Source: Loripinus fragilis
Taxonomy: Eukaryota > Mollusca > Bivalvia > Lucinida > Lucinidae
Direction of reading: 5' to 3'
Assembly (NCBI GenBank): GCA_964019695.1
Contig: OZ026528.1
Location: forward strand, 50,839,495 to 50,903,494
Length of the DNA: 64,000 nucleotides
Made by a program: the position numbers and the translations under genes. Shown here one piece after another: positions 49,905-60,649 of the stretch; the first letter of the stretch is position 1; every line of letters begins with the position of its first letter. The notes below the pieces were generated by a model. That model searched no databases and was not told the DNA's origin. It saw nothing but the letters and a program-made list of their open reading frames with translations.

Positions 49905-52480
49905 TATGGAGGGCATTAAGGTCTGAGAAACAACATGAAGAGACTGTAGCTCATTATCTCTGCTCTCGAGGTTATAAAACCTTTTTCAATCTCAACTGAG
50001 CATAAATTTATCATGCTCATAAATGTTAAAATGCCAACAATTGTTGGCATTTTAGCATTAATTAGCAAGAAAAATACAACACGTGAGATGCTAAAAGCAG
50101 GAAACTTCATCATAAAGTTGGTATTTTAGTTTTTATGAGCAGTTGAAATTTTGTGCTCAGTTGAGCTGATGATCTCTGACCCCGAGATTATAAAACTTTT
50201 TTCAAGCTCAACTCAACTGAGCAGTAAATTTATCATGCTCATAAATGTTAAAATGCCAAAATTTGTTGGCACTTTAACATTGATTAGCATGATAAATACA
50301 ACACCTGAGAGGCTTAAAGCAAGAAACTTCATCATTTGTAGGCATTTTAGTTTTTATGTGCAGTTGAAACTTTGTGCTCAGTTGAGCTGATGATCTCTGG
50401 CCCTGGGGTTATAAAACTTTTTTCAAGCTCAATCTCAACTGAGCATAAAATTTATCATGCTCATGAATGTTAAAATGCCAACAATTGTTGGCATTTTAGC
50501 ATTAATTAGCAAGATAAATACTACACATGAGATGCTAAAAGCAAATACTTCATCATTTATTGTTTTTTTTAGTTTTTAAAAGCAGTTGAAATTTTGTGCT
50601 CAGCTGAGCTGATGATCTCTGGCCCTAAGATTATAAAACTTTTTTCAAGCTCAACTCACCTAAGCATACAATTTATCATGTTCATAAATGTTAAAATGGC
50701 AACAATAGTTGGCATTTTAGCATTAATTAGCAAGAAAAATACAACACGTGAGATGCTAAAAGCGGGAAACTTCATCATAAAGTTGGTATTTTAGTTTTTA
50801 TGAGCAGTTGAAATTTTGTGCTCAGCTGAGCTGATGATCTCTGGCCCTAAGATTATAAAACTTTTTTCAAGCTCAACTCACCTAAGCATACAATTTATCA
50901 TGTTCATAAATGTTAAAATGGCAACAATTGTTGGCATTTTAGCATTAATTAGCAAGAAAAATACAACACGTGAGATGCTAAAAGCAGGAATCTTCATCAT
51001 AAAGTTGGTATTTTAGTTTTTATGAGCAGTTGAAATTTTGTGCTCAATTGAGCTGATGATCTCTGACCCCGAGATTATAAAACTTTTTTCAAGCTCAACT
51101 CAACTGAGCAATAAATTTATCATGCTCATAAATGTTAAAATGCCAACATTTGTTGGCACTTTAACATTAATCAGCATGATAAATACAACACCTGAGAGGC
51201 TTAAAGCAAGAAACTTCATCATTTGTAGGCATTTTAGTTTTTATGTGCAGTTGAAACTTTGTGCTCAGTTGAGCTGATGATCTCTGGCCCTGGGGTTATA
51301 AAACTTTTTTCAAGCTCAATCTCAACTGAGCATAAAATTTATCATGCTCATGAATGTTAAAATGCCAACAATTGTTGGCATTTTAGCATTAATTAGCAAG
51401 ATAAATACTACACATGAGATGCTAAAAGCAAATACTTCATCATTTATTGTTTTTTTTAGTTTTTAAAAGCAGTTGAAATTTTGTGCTCAGCTGAGCTGAT
51501 GATCTCTGGCCCTAAGATTATAAAACTTTTTTCAAGCTCAACTCACCTAAGCATACAATTTATCATGTTCATAAATGTTAAAATGGCAACAATAGTTGGC
51601 ATTTTAGCATTAATTAGCAAGAAAAATACAACACGTGAGATGCTAAAAGCGGGAAACTTCATCATAAAGTTGGTATTTTAGTTTTTATGAGCAGTTGAAA
51701 TTTTGTGCTCAGCTGAGCTGATGATCTCTGGCCCTAAGATTATAAAACTTTTTTCAAGCTCAACTCACCTAAGCATACAATTTATCATGTTCATAAATGT
51801 TAAAATGGCAACAATTGTTGGCATTTTAGCATTAATTAGCAAGAAAAATACAACACGTGAGATGCTAAAAGCAGGAATCTTCATCATAAAGTTGGTATTT
51901 TAGTTTTTATGAGCAGTTGAAATTTTGTGCTCAGTTGAGCTGATGATCTCTGACCCCGAGATTATAAAACTTTTTTCAAGCTCAACTCAACTGAGCAGTA
52001 AATTTATCATGCTCATAAATGTTAAAATGCCAACATTTGTTGGCACTTTAACATTAATCAGCATGATAAATACAACACCTGAGAGGCTTAAAGCAAGAAA
52101 CTTCATCATTTGTAGGTATTTTAGTTTTTATGTGCAGTTGAAACTTTGTGCTCAGTTGAGCTGATGATCTCTGGCCCTGTGGTTATAAAACTTTTTTCAA
52201 GCTCAATCTCAACTGAGCATAAAATTTATCATGCTCATGAATGTTAAAATGCCAACAACTATTGGCATTTTAAAATTAATTAGCATGATAAATACTACAC
52301 CTGAGATGCTAAAAGCAAGACACTTCATCATTTGTTGGTATTCAGTTTTTATGAGCAGTTGAAATTTTGTGCTCAGTTGAGCTGATGATCTCTGGCTTCG
52401 AGAATATAAAACTTTTTTCAAGCACAACTCAACTGAGCATAAAATTTATGATGCTCATAAATGTTAAAATGCCAATAATT
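49905..52480. repeat. 222-bp satellite with an 887-bp four-monomer higher-order repeat
   Basis: About eleven to twelve monomers of 221-222 bp, phased on TTGTGCTCAG at 50151, 50372, 50594, 50816, 51038, 51259, 51481, 51703, 51925, 52146 and 52367. Each has GAGCTGATGATCTCTG and, in most, the dyad AATGCCAACAATTGTTGGCATT. Monomer variants recur every fourth unit (for example GGCAACAATAGTTGGC at 50594 and 51481), giving an 887-bp higher-order period with nearly identical copies. The 66- and 79-codon frames are by-products that lack ATG starts. Confidence 0.9.
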
Positions 52481-52499
52481 TGGCCAGCATCTTTAAATT

Positions 52500-52785
52500 T
52501 CTTGCACCTACTTAGTTGCAGATCTCGTCAAATACCTTTTCTAGGTCTGATATAATGATGTCGTTGCTCCAGATTGCCAAAAAGATGTTGAGTCCATGAT
52601 GGTTGACAACTTCAAACCACCCTTCACATCGGACATGCATGCACTGTCCTGACATGCATGTCCCAACCGCAAAAAGCGTTGAGTCTTGCGACACAGGACT
52701 GCCAAATACACCAAAACAGGTATGACTTTCTTTCAGATAGATTACTGAATATGATGCAGTTTTAGGGAAGATGCTTAAAAAGGGG
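52500..52785 (-). other. Unidentified open frame with paired cysteines, possible exon or relic
   Basis: A - strand frame is open for about 90 codons up to a TAA at about 52510. It includes ESHTCFGVFGSPVSQDSTLF, GTCMSGQCMHVRCEGW and ending SDLEKVFDEICN. The CxxxxCxxxxC spacing resembles cysteine-rich extracellular modules, but I cannot assign a family. GTATTT after SDLEK could be a donor. No convincing acceptor or partner exon is seen. It sits between the satellite array and a MITE. Confidence 0.3.
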
Positions 52786-52787
52786 TT

Positions 52788-52988
52788 CAGGACTTTAGCT
52801 TAGAGTGTGTAACGAAAATTTAATTTTCTTATTTCTCAACCAAAATATATGTTGTTGGTACTCAAAAGAATTGCCTCAATGAGACGGTTCTTTTGAACAC
52901 CAAAAACATATGTTAAAATTGATGGATAAGACGGGTAAGAAATTATTTACAATATTATGCTGAAAATTTTTGTTTATCTAAACCTGTG
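52788..52988. mobile_element. Palindromic CAAAAGAACC MITE, full length
   Basis: GGACTTTAGCTTAGAGTGTG at the left, GGTACTCAAAAGAATTGCC with its complement in the middle, and TTTGTTTATCTAAACCTGTG at the right. Confidence 0.78.
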
Positions 52989-53067
52989 GGGGTATTTTTT
53001 AAACTTATTGAGCACCAAGCATAAGAACTCAGTGACATGCGTTTAAGTTTTTTGATCATGGTGATTA

Positions 53068-53215
53068 TTTGAGCCCTGTCGCGAGAAAACCTGTCTTCGG
53101 GGGTTTCGGACAAATCATGACTCAAACCAGTCTCATGAGCTACAGAGACTAGCTGGATTATTGAAATTTCGCTTGAAGCAAGTTTAGATATAATATGTTC
53201 CAGTAAGCTTATATC
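53068..53215. mobile_element. GCGAGAAAACCTGTC MITE, left part
   Basis: GTCGCGAGAAAACCTGTCTT with CGGGGGTTTCGGACAAATC, CTACAGAGACTAGCTGG and GAAGCAAGTTTAGATATAAT. The right part has been replaced by the 51-bp minisatellite. Confidence 0.65.
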
Positions 53216-53448
53216 AGTCTGCGCCTCAAGTGACATTTCAAGTGCCAGTATGCGCCTCAAGTGATCAGTCTGTGCCTCAAGTGACATTTCAAGTGCCAGT
53301 ATGCGCCTCAAGTGATCAGTCTGCGCCTCAAGTGACATTTCAAGTGCCAGTATGCGCCTCAAGTGATCAGTCTGTGCCTCAAGTGACATTTCGAGTGCCA
53401 GTATGCGCCTCAAGTGATCAGTCTGTGCCTCAAGTGACATTTCTTTAA
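53213..53448. repeat. 51-bp minisatellite, 4.6 units
   Basis: Units start ATCAGTCTGCGCCTCAAGTG at 53213, 53264, 53315, 53366 and 53417. Each unit itself has two TGCGCCTCAAGTG half-repeats. The period is a multiple of three and both strands are open: the - strand gives a 17-residue repeat MSLEAQTDHLRRILALE in a 168-codon frame, the + strand TFQVPVCASSDQSVPQV. Confidence 0.9.
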
Positions 53449-53459
53449 TCCCGTAAAAC

Positions 53460-53920
53460 ATTTATTGACACCTATATTGAAGAGTATATATAACCAACCA
53501 CCTTTAATGTATGAGGTTGATTGATTAGCAGTGGATAAGAAAATATGCAAAAGGACCTCTGACGGTGGTAATGGGAATCACAGTGTATCACTGCCTATAA
53601 TTTTGATAAAAATTAAAGTCGATCAAATGCTTCCATCTTCATATATAAGCTCGCTGTAGGTCTCTATTTTATGATTTTGCATTTGATTTCCTAATTTGGA
53701 TTTTTTGTGTGCTCTCTTGAAATTCCTTTTTTTCAGTATAATGAAATAATAAGCACAAGTAAGCTTCCTTTTCATAACCCATAAGTCATGAAATATTACA
53801 ACGTTTTAGCATATTTTTCTTTACATTATGAAAAGTGTCCTTTTACTAAATTCAGTTGGTAGATTATTTTGCACATTTACTGTATCTATCCAATACACAT
53901 AAACTACATGGCCATTGACT
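53460..53920. other. No recognised feature
   Basis: AT-rich non-coding sequence. Confidence 0.4.
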
Positions 53921-53921
53921 A

Positions 53922-54232
53922 GGGGAAGACTTGATTTAGCTGTTCCCTTTACTCCTTCCACTCCGAACAGGCAGAACAGAAATCAAGTGTGCTGGAACAT
54001 CTGTGCTGGCATACGCCGGAGTACTCCGTATTCCGAAGTGGTGTAGACAGAACATTCACGTGACCTGTTCCAAAACAAGATGGCGGAGCACTGCCAGCAT
54101 GTGTGGAAATATTTGCATCGCTTGATTTATTCCGGAGTACTCCAAAGTATCCAATTTTACTTGTTTAAGTGGCTGTTCTGGCATACGCCGAGTACTCTAA
54201 AAATTGCTAAATCAAGTCCGCCCCAGGTGTAC
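53922..54232. mobile_element. MITE with GGGGAAGACTTGATTTAGC ends
   Basis: GGGGAAGACTTGATTTAGC at the left is mirrored by GCTAAATCAAGTCCGCCCC at the right. A palindrome, CTGGCATACGCCGGAGTACTCC-like and GGAGTACTCC, lies in the interior. Confidence 0.7.
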
Positions 54233-54717
54233 TTTATGCATGGATGACTGGTTATAGTACATTGCTGCATAATATTGCACCAGGTAAATACATTGTCGTC
54301 AGGGTTGAATGTCAAGGTTGAATATGGACTACAGTTGCACTTCAAAATATTTCTTAACAAATCAGATAGAAAAAACAACAACAAAATAATCATTAAAATG
54401 CTCATGATTTTGGACTTTAAAATACTTTCATTGTGATTTGTAATCGAGGATTGATGATATAATACCCTTACATGTGAAAATAATTGATTTCTAAATGTTT
54501 TGTTGAAGTCAAATTTTGCAACCCCTACCCCCTTCGGTAGCATCTCCTGTTTTCGTGTAGGGATCTGTCTGTCTAATTATAACCTTAACTTGTTCCTAAT
54601 ACAGCAAGTGTCCTATTCAAAAGAAATTCAGAGATATCGTATGCATAGGAAAAATTTGGGAAGCATCTGAAAAATAGGCAGATACCCTATCAAAGTGTCA
54701 GAGGTCCTTAAGTTTGT

Positions 54718-57171
54718 ATGTATCACACTGGTCAATGTAAACGCACCAGTGGTTGCTACAACGAGCTGGTGGTTGCATTTTTCAGCACCGGTGGTGGCGT
54801 AAAGGGTAAAAAAATCTATACCTGTTGACTTTATTATTTATTTATAAACTTGCATTTATTTTATTTGTGATGACACCTGGCACACAGACCACCGGTAACA
54901 TTGCAGTTTATGGCTCTACCAAGCAATTGGTGATATAATTCATGGTTTGGACTGCAAATCCAACACAGTTCTGGAGTTTTGCCGTGACAGGTGCTTTTTT
55001 CTAGTGTAACTGCCTAAATTGAGTGAAATCTGCATATCTAAGCGCAGCTGTTGTCATATTCCAATGAAATAACATCCAAAAAACGATTACTGCTTTGTTT
55101 TTTTTCTTGGTAAACTAGCAAATGTTTTATTGAAGAATTTTTATTACAACGCACTGGGAGCATTTTTTGACGCATTGATACAACGCACTGATGGTTGCAC
55201 AGAATTCCTGTGTTTGCTGGTGCAGACTCACCACATCATTCGCTGTTCTCATAAACGTTGCAAAAATCGCCATTTCAACCAGCACATGATATTTCGATAC
55301 TGTATAGAAGGCTCAGGCGAGCCTGTGCAAATGTGCATACTCCCAAGAGCCTTTGCTGCCAGCACAAGAGATCTTGATATTTATTACATTGTCCAGTGAC
55401 TGCTTGCGCAAATGTGCAGACTCACCAGAGTATTCGCTGCTGGCGTGAGTAGCACACAAATCGCCATTTAAGGCAGCACAAGAGATTTTGTACAGTGACG
55501 AAGGCTAAGGTAAGCCTGTGCAAATGTGCAGACTTGCCAGATCCTTCGCTGCTGGCACAAAATGGCATTCAATCGCCATTTGAGTCACCACATGAGAATT
55601 TTAAACTGTGACAAAGGCTCAGACTAGACCAAGCAAATGTGGCCAAAGCCATCGCTGTTCGCATGAATGACACCCAAAAATAGTGAGTATCACAATCACA
55701 AACTGCAGACAAACCCATGGCACAGAGAGGAATAGCCACACAACAATCAGGAGACACCAGGAAGACAAACTAAGAAAAGCAGCCAGCTCTCTCTCTTCCC
55801 CATCAAGATGATTGCAAAACAAGAATGGACATAAAGTAACAAAATATACAACAATTACAGAATCCTGCAATGGGAGTAACAATCGACAACGAATCAACAA
55901 CAACAGAATCACCGCCTTAGAACAGACAGCAGCATATATCTCTGGGGTGCTAAAATTGCATTTTACTGGTACCAAATCTTCGCCCTAGAATCTGCTGTTG
56001 TTGAAGCACAAAAATTTTAAGCCCGCATGGAGGCTTCTTAACTATTGTAATGTGTCATAACCGACAAACAATCTCATTAAATTAAAAGTTTTGGGGCCAA
56101 TCTGAAAAATAGGAGGAAACACTCTCAAAGTGCGAACAGGGCTAGCTCTGGAGCATCTCTGGTGAGGCTACACATTTGCAGAGTCACGCTTGAGCCTTCA
56201 TCAGTGTACAAAAACCACAAAATCTATGCCTATTGACTGTATGATTTCTTTATAAACTTGCATTTATTTTACTTTTGATGACCCAATGCGCACAAACCGT
56301 CAGAAACATTGCAGTTTATGGCTCTGCCATGCAATTGGCGTTTTAATTCATGGTTTGACCGACAAATCCACCACAGTTGTGGAGTTTGACAGTGACAGGT
56401 GCTTTTTTCTATTGTGACTGCCTAACTTCAGGAAATTCTGCATGTCGAAGCACAGCAGAGGTTTATGTTATCATAGTCCCATGAAATAACATCCAAAAAC
56501 GATTACTACTCTCTATTTTTTCTATGCAGAGAAGGCTCCGGCGAGTCTGTACATTTGCACAGGCTCACCTGAGTCTTCGTCCTGGTACTGAAATATCATG
56601 TGCTGGCTCAAATAATGATTTATGTACCGTTTATAAGAACAGTGAATGATGTGGTGAGGCTGCACCAGCAACCACAGGAATTCTGTGCAACTATCAGTGC
56701 GTTGTATCAATGCTTCAAAAAATGCTTCCAGTGTGTTGTAATAAAAAATCATAAATAAAACATTTGCTAGTTTACCAAGAAAAAAAACCTAAAGTGGTAA
56801 TCGTTTTTTGGATGTTATTTCATGGGAATATGACAACTGCTGCGCTTAGACGTGCAGATTTCACTCAATTTTGGCAGTTACACTTGAAAAAAGCACCTGT
56901 CACGGCAAAAACTCCAGAACTTTGTTGGATTTGCAGTCCAAACCATGAATTAAATCACCAATTGCTTGGCAGAGCCATAAACTGCAATGTTACCGGTGGT
57001 CTGTGCGCCAGGTGTCATCACATATAAAATGAATGCAAGTTTATAAATAAATAATAAAGTCAACAGGTATAGATTTTTTTACCTTTTACGCCACCACCGG
57101 TGCTGAAAAATGCAACCACCAGCTCTTTGTAGCAACCACCGGTGCGTTTACATTGACCAGCGTGATGTATG
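54718..57171. mobile_element. 2.45-kb foldback element with ~640-bp inverted arms
   Basis: ATGTATCACACTGGTCAATG at the left and CATTGACCAGCGTGATGTAT at the right start arms that pair over about 640 bp (54718-55358 and 56522-57171). The spacer has about four degenerate ~113-bp units with CCTGTGCAAATGTGCAGACT, and a partial direct copy of the left arm at about 56200-56520. Arm frames correspond: 55130-55399 (+) and 56522-56752 (-) share RTDGCTEF/RTDSCTEF and a GEPVQM motif. The right arm also has an 87-codon + frame (56764-57027) with CWIC and CARCHH pairs, which a 1-bp difference breaks in the left arm. Confidence 0.78.
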
Positions 57172-57269
57172 TCTGAATGCCAAATATTGCTTAGTTTTGT
57201 CGTAATAAATTTGCTTACTATATCAAATTACACAAAAACCATATACAGGAAAATATACAAACTCAACAT

Positions 57270-57480
57270 GCCTAGATCCAGAGAGCAGGGACAGGGGGTC
57301 TGCTTACCGGCCTGCCGGAGAAACGCCAATTAAATAGGGTTTCCCTGGTGGGACCGATGATGGCCCACTTTTAGTGATAATTTGGATCCTCTCTACCCTT
57401 ATCAATGATCAAAAATAGTGTCAGATTTCAGTCAAGTTGGGACCCCCTTTCTGGATCTGGGAGTCCATGTTGACCCCAGT
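57270..57480. mobile_element. CGGATCCAGA-type MITE relic
   Basis: CCTAGATCCAGAGAGCAGGG, GGACCGATGATGGCCCAC and CCCTTTCTGGATCTGGG keep the order of the family. Confidence 0.55.
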
Positions 57481-57499
57481 TTTGTCTGGGTCTTCACTG

Positions 57500-57715
57500 T
57501 TTGAAAAAGTACCCATTTACCGGTATCCAGATGTTGTCTGCCGATAACCTTGGCAAACAATTTGGACTCAGATCAGGATTAACAGAAAGAGGACGCAATC
57601 TGGATCCATCACGCTTGACACTCTGAAAGTGTTCCCGAAAGATTTTTTTCCAAAAAAAGAGAGTTAATTTTGAAGAAGAAAAAAACAACAACAGCTGATG
57701 ACAACAGTTACAGCA
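57500..57715. mobile_element. GATCAG hairpin MITE relic
   Basis: GTTGTCTGCCGATAACCTTGGC, CAATTTGGACTCAGATCAGG and CAATCTGGATCCATCACGC; the second arm is eroded. Confidence 0.55.
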
Positions 57716-57879
57716 AGTAAATAATTTATTGCTGGGACTCTTACCACATTTCTACTGCAAATAAAAATAGTCAAAGGCTAGCCTGCTCCAAAATTTTTTT
57801 CTGGAGGAAACTTAGAAAGTCGCTATAATTTCTTGAATTATTTTAATAAATTGATATCTGCGCAGTCTCATCAGATGCT

Positions 57880-58900
57880 TAAACAAGAAATGTCACAGTC
57901 ATGTGACGAATGCCCCCAAAGGAATTGGTCTAGCATAAGACACATTCGAGTAAAGTTAGCTGTAATATAGGAGATATGCTCCATACACGAAAACCTAGAA
58001 ATGAGGCCATAAGTCAATGTCACGGTAAAAGTGACCCAAAATGGTATGCACCACTCCGCCATCCCAAGAGGAATCAACACACCAAATTTGGGATTCCTAC
58101 ATCAAATAATATAGGAGATATGCTCCAGACACGATTATTCTAGAAACTAGGTCATAGGTCAAGATCACTGAGACCTAAAAATGGTATGCGACACATCAGC
58201 ATCCAAAGATGTATACATACAGCAAATTTGGAATTCCCATCTCAAATAATATAAGAGATATGTTCTGGACACGATTATTCTACAAACTAGGTCAGAGGTC
58301 AAGGTCAAAGTGACCCAAAAATGGTATGCCTCACTCCGCCATCAAAAGTTGCATCCACACACCAAATTTGCAATTTCTACCTTTAATAATATAAGAGATA
58401 TGCTCCAGACACGATTTTCAAAAAACAAGGTCAGAGGTCAAGGTCACAGTGACCAATAAATGGTACAAGACACTCCACCATCCCAAGATGCATTCACACA
58501 CCAAAATTGGGATTCCTATCTCAAATAATATAAGAGATATGCTCCTGACAAAATTATTATTGAAACTAGGTCAGATATCAAGGTCACAGACCCAAAAATG
58601 GTATGTGACACTCCCCCATCCCAAGATGCATATACACACCAAATTTGGAATTCCTACCTCAAAGAATATATGAGATATGCTCCGAATACAATAATTCTTA
58701 AAACTAGGTCAAGGTCAAGGTCACAGTGACCCGAAAATGGTACGCGACACTCTGCCATCCCAATATGCATCCACACACCAAATTTGGAATTCCTACCTCA
58801 AAGAATATAGGAGATATGCACCGGACACAAAGTGGGACGGACGGACAGTGCGATTACTATATGCCTCCCAAAGTTCCTTTTGGGGCATAAAAATGATTTA
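57880..58900 (+). mobile_element. Pearl element E family, copy 2
   Basis: AATGCCCCCAAAGGAATTGG at the left and AAAGTTCCTTTTGGGGCATA at the right. Five to six units of about 145 bp with ATATAGGAGATATGCTCC and GGTCACAGTGACC (perfect at about 58441 and 58719, altered in others). It ends GGGACGGACGGACAGTGCG. Confidence 0.82.
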
Positions 58901-58944
58901 TGCAGTAAGCATCTAAAAATCTACTTACTGGTTCACATATGGGC

Positions 58945-59178
58945 ATGGACGCGAGAAAACCTGTCTTCGGGGGTTTGCGAACAGCACAGGCGCAGACCAG
59001 CCTGTGCATTCATGCAGTCTCATCAGCTCCTTTGTCACTCCCATTTAGGAAAGTATCATATGTTAACTTGCTACAGGTGGAATTTCAATTCTCTAGCTAG
59101 TCTCTGTAGCTGAGGAAACTGGTTTGAAACTCGCTTTGTCAGAAACCCTTAAGACAGTTTTTCTTGCGACGAGGCCCG
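58945..59178. mobile_element. GCGAGAAAACCTGTC MITE, complete copy
   Basis: GACGCGAGAAAACCTGTCTT at the left is mirrored by AAGACAGTTTTTCTTGCGAC at the right. The interior has CAGACCAGCCTGTGCATTC and CTAGCTAGTCTCTGTAGC. About 230 bp. Confidence 0.72.
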
Positions 59179-59179
59179 T

Positions 59180-59930
59180 ATATGATGTACATGCGACATG
59201 AGTGAGTCTACAAGCTGACATTGGTGGCAGGCTGGCAGCCAGACTGCTACTGGCCTAGATGAACAATTTCAATTACTTTAAAGTTGGCATGAACCCGTTT
59301 TGGTTAAAAAATAATAAGCTCAACCCCAACTTCATTAGAGCTTTCTTATGCATACATTTTGAAAATAATAATAACAATAACAGGTAGAAATGTTCATGAT
59401 TTATCACTGGAACATTGTTTGTTTGTTGTTGATCTACCATCTTAGTGACCATACATCAAGACCTATGTCTACACTGTTACTATATTGACAATTGTTTGTT
59501 ACACATTATGGACATTTCATATATATAAGTTGATGTTTTATTGTTCAAAGTATACAAAACCAAACCAGATGCTGCATGAATAGGTGTCCAATCATGATCT
59601 ATAACCCTTTTGAGTCAGAAACTAATTATAATTGGGATTTTTTTTGGAACCCATTTTAAAAAGGTCTTGATTATGGTTAAATGATTTTAATTAATTAATT
59701 ACTGCAATATATCTATGTATATTGTACAGTAGCTGTGCCAGAACAGGGGTCACAGTGTGAATCGATAGGTGACCAATGAAGCTCGCAAAAAGGTCCCATT
59801 GAGTGTGTTTTTTGCTGTTTTAATTAATAATAATTTATTTGATTCCGGGACATCTCGGCCCCTGAAAAACTCCGCCCATAGCAAACTCGGCCCCTAAAAA
59901 GAAGAAGGCTACCAACTGGACCTCCTACAA
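59180..59930. other. No recognised gene
   Basis: AT-rich non-coding sequence with no clear repeat. Confidence 0.4.
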
Positions 59931-59934
59931 AGTT

Positions 59935-60137
59935 TTTTTTGTTTTGTTTGATTTGATTCTTTACGTCCACTCAACAATCTTTCAGTTATGCGGGACGGTT
60001 CTTCCTGGGTTGAACCAGTACTAAGCTAGGATAAATTTGTCTTGCTCAAGGACCACAACGCAGTGACGCCGGTGAGGCTCGAACCCGCGGCCCTTCGGTC
60101 TCGAGTCAAGCACCCTACCACTGAGCCACTGCGCTCC
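59935..60137 (-). mobile_element. tRNA-derived SINE-B, best copy
   Basis: The - strand reads GGAGCGCAGTGGCTCAGTGG (A box), GCCGCGGGTTCGAGCC (B box), CTTAGTACTGGTTCAACCC, and a tail after GTGGACGTAAAGAATCAAAT. It is not a functional tRNA, as there is no acceptor-stem complement. Confidence 0.8.
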
Positions 60138-60439
60138 CATCCTCCTACAAAGTGGCTATTCAAATGTTACAGATAGGAAACTGTGCAGTCTAAGCATGGA
60201 CCCTATGTTATAATTTTGGATCCATGGTCCAAGTAAAGAGAGCTTGAAAATATTACGCGTCATTTGGGTCAACAGCTTTTATGATTACTCAAACGGAAAG
60301 AGAATCTGATTGACAAAACACGGACCAGTCGTGGACTCAGGACCGACAGAAAATTGGTAAAGGAAGTTTTTTTGTTGATTGTTTTATTAACCCTAAAGGT
60401 CCGTATTGAACTCCAAATTATAATTAGTCCGGATTTGTT

Positions 60440-60645
60440 AGCATTTGGTGGACATGTTAGCGGTATGTGACGTTAGTCTGTGGGTTATAGGTCTGTGACT
60501 TTGGTCTGTAAATGGTCCGTGAATGGAATGGTCAGTGAATGGACTGGTCCGTGGAGATAGTTTGACTTTGGTCCGTGAATGAAATGGTCCATGGAGATAG
60601 TTTGGATTTGGTCCGTAAATGGAATGGTCTGTGGAGAAAAATATG
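60440..60645. repeat. Degenerate minisatellite rich in GGTCCGTGAATGGAATGGTC
   Basis: Short units of about 20-30 bp with GGTCCGTGAATGG and GGAGATAGTTTGG recur six or more times with variation. The - strand frame across it is proline/histidine-rich and is a by-product. Confidence 0.6.
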
Positions 60646-60649
60646 AAAA

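Noticed and set aside
50151..52164. Seven short frames of 66-79 codons in register
   Set aside because: They begin at TTG, repeat with the 222-bp satellite monomer and have no coding features.
49905..52480. CRISPR-like array
   Set aside because: Units are 222 bp with no short repeat/spacer alternation, and the genome is animal.
55569..55975. 62- and 118-codon - strand frames with hydrophobic composition
   Set aside because: They lie in the spacer of the foldback element, read antisense to A/C-rich repeats, and show no recognisable membrane-protein family.
59990..60137. Possible tRNA gene (A and B boxes)
   Set aside because: The boxes are good but there is no acceptor-stem pairing, and the sequence continues into a SINE body and tail shared with other copies.
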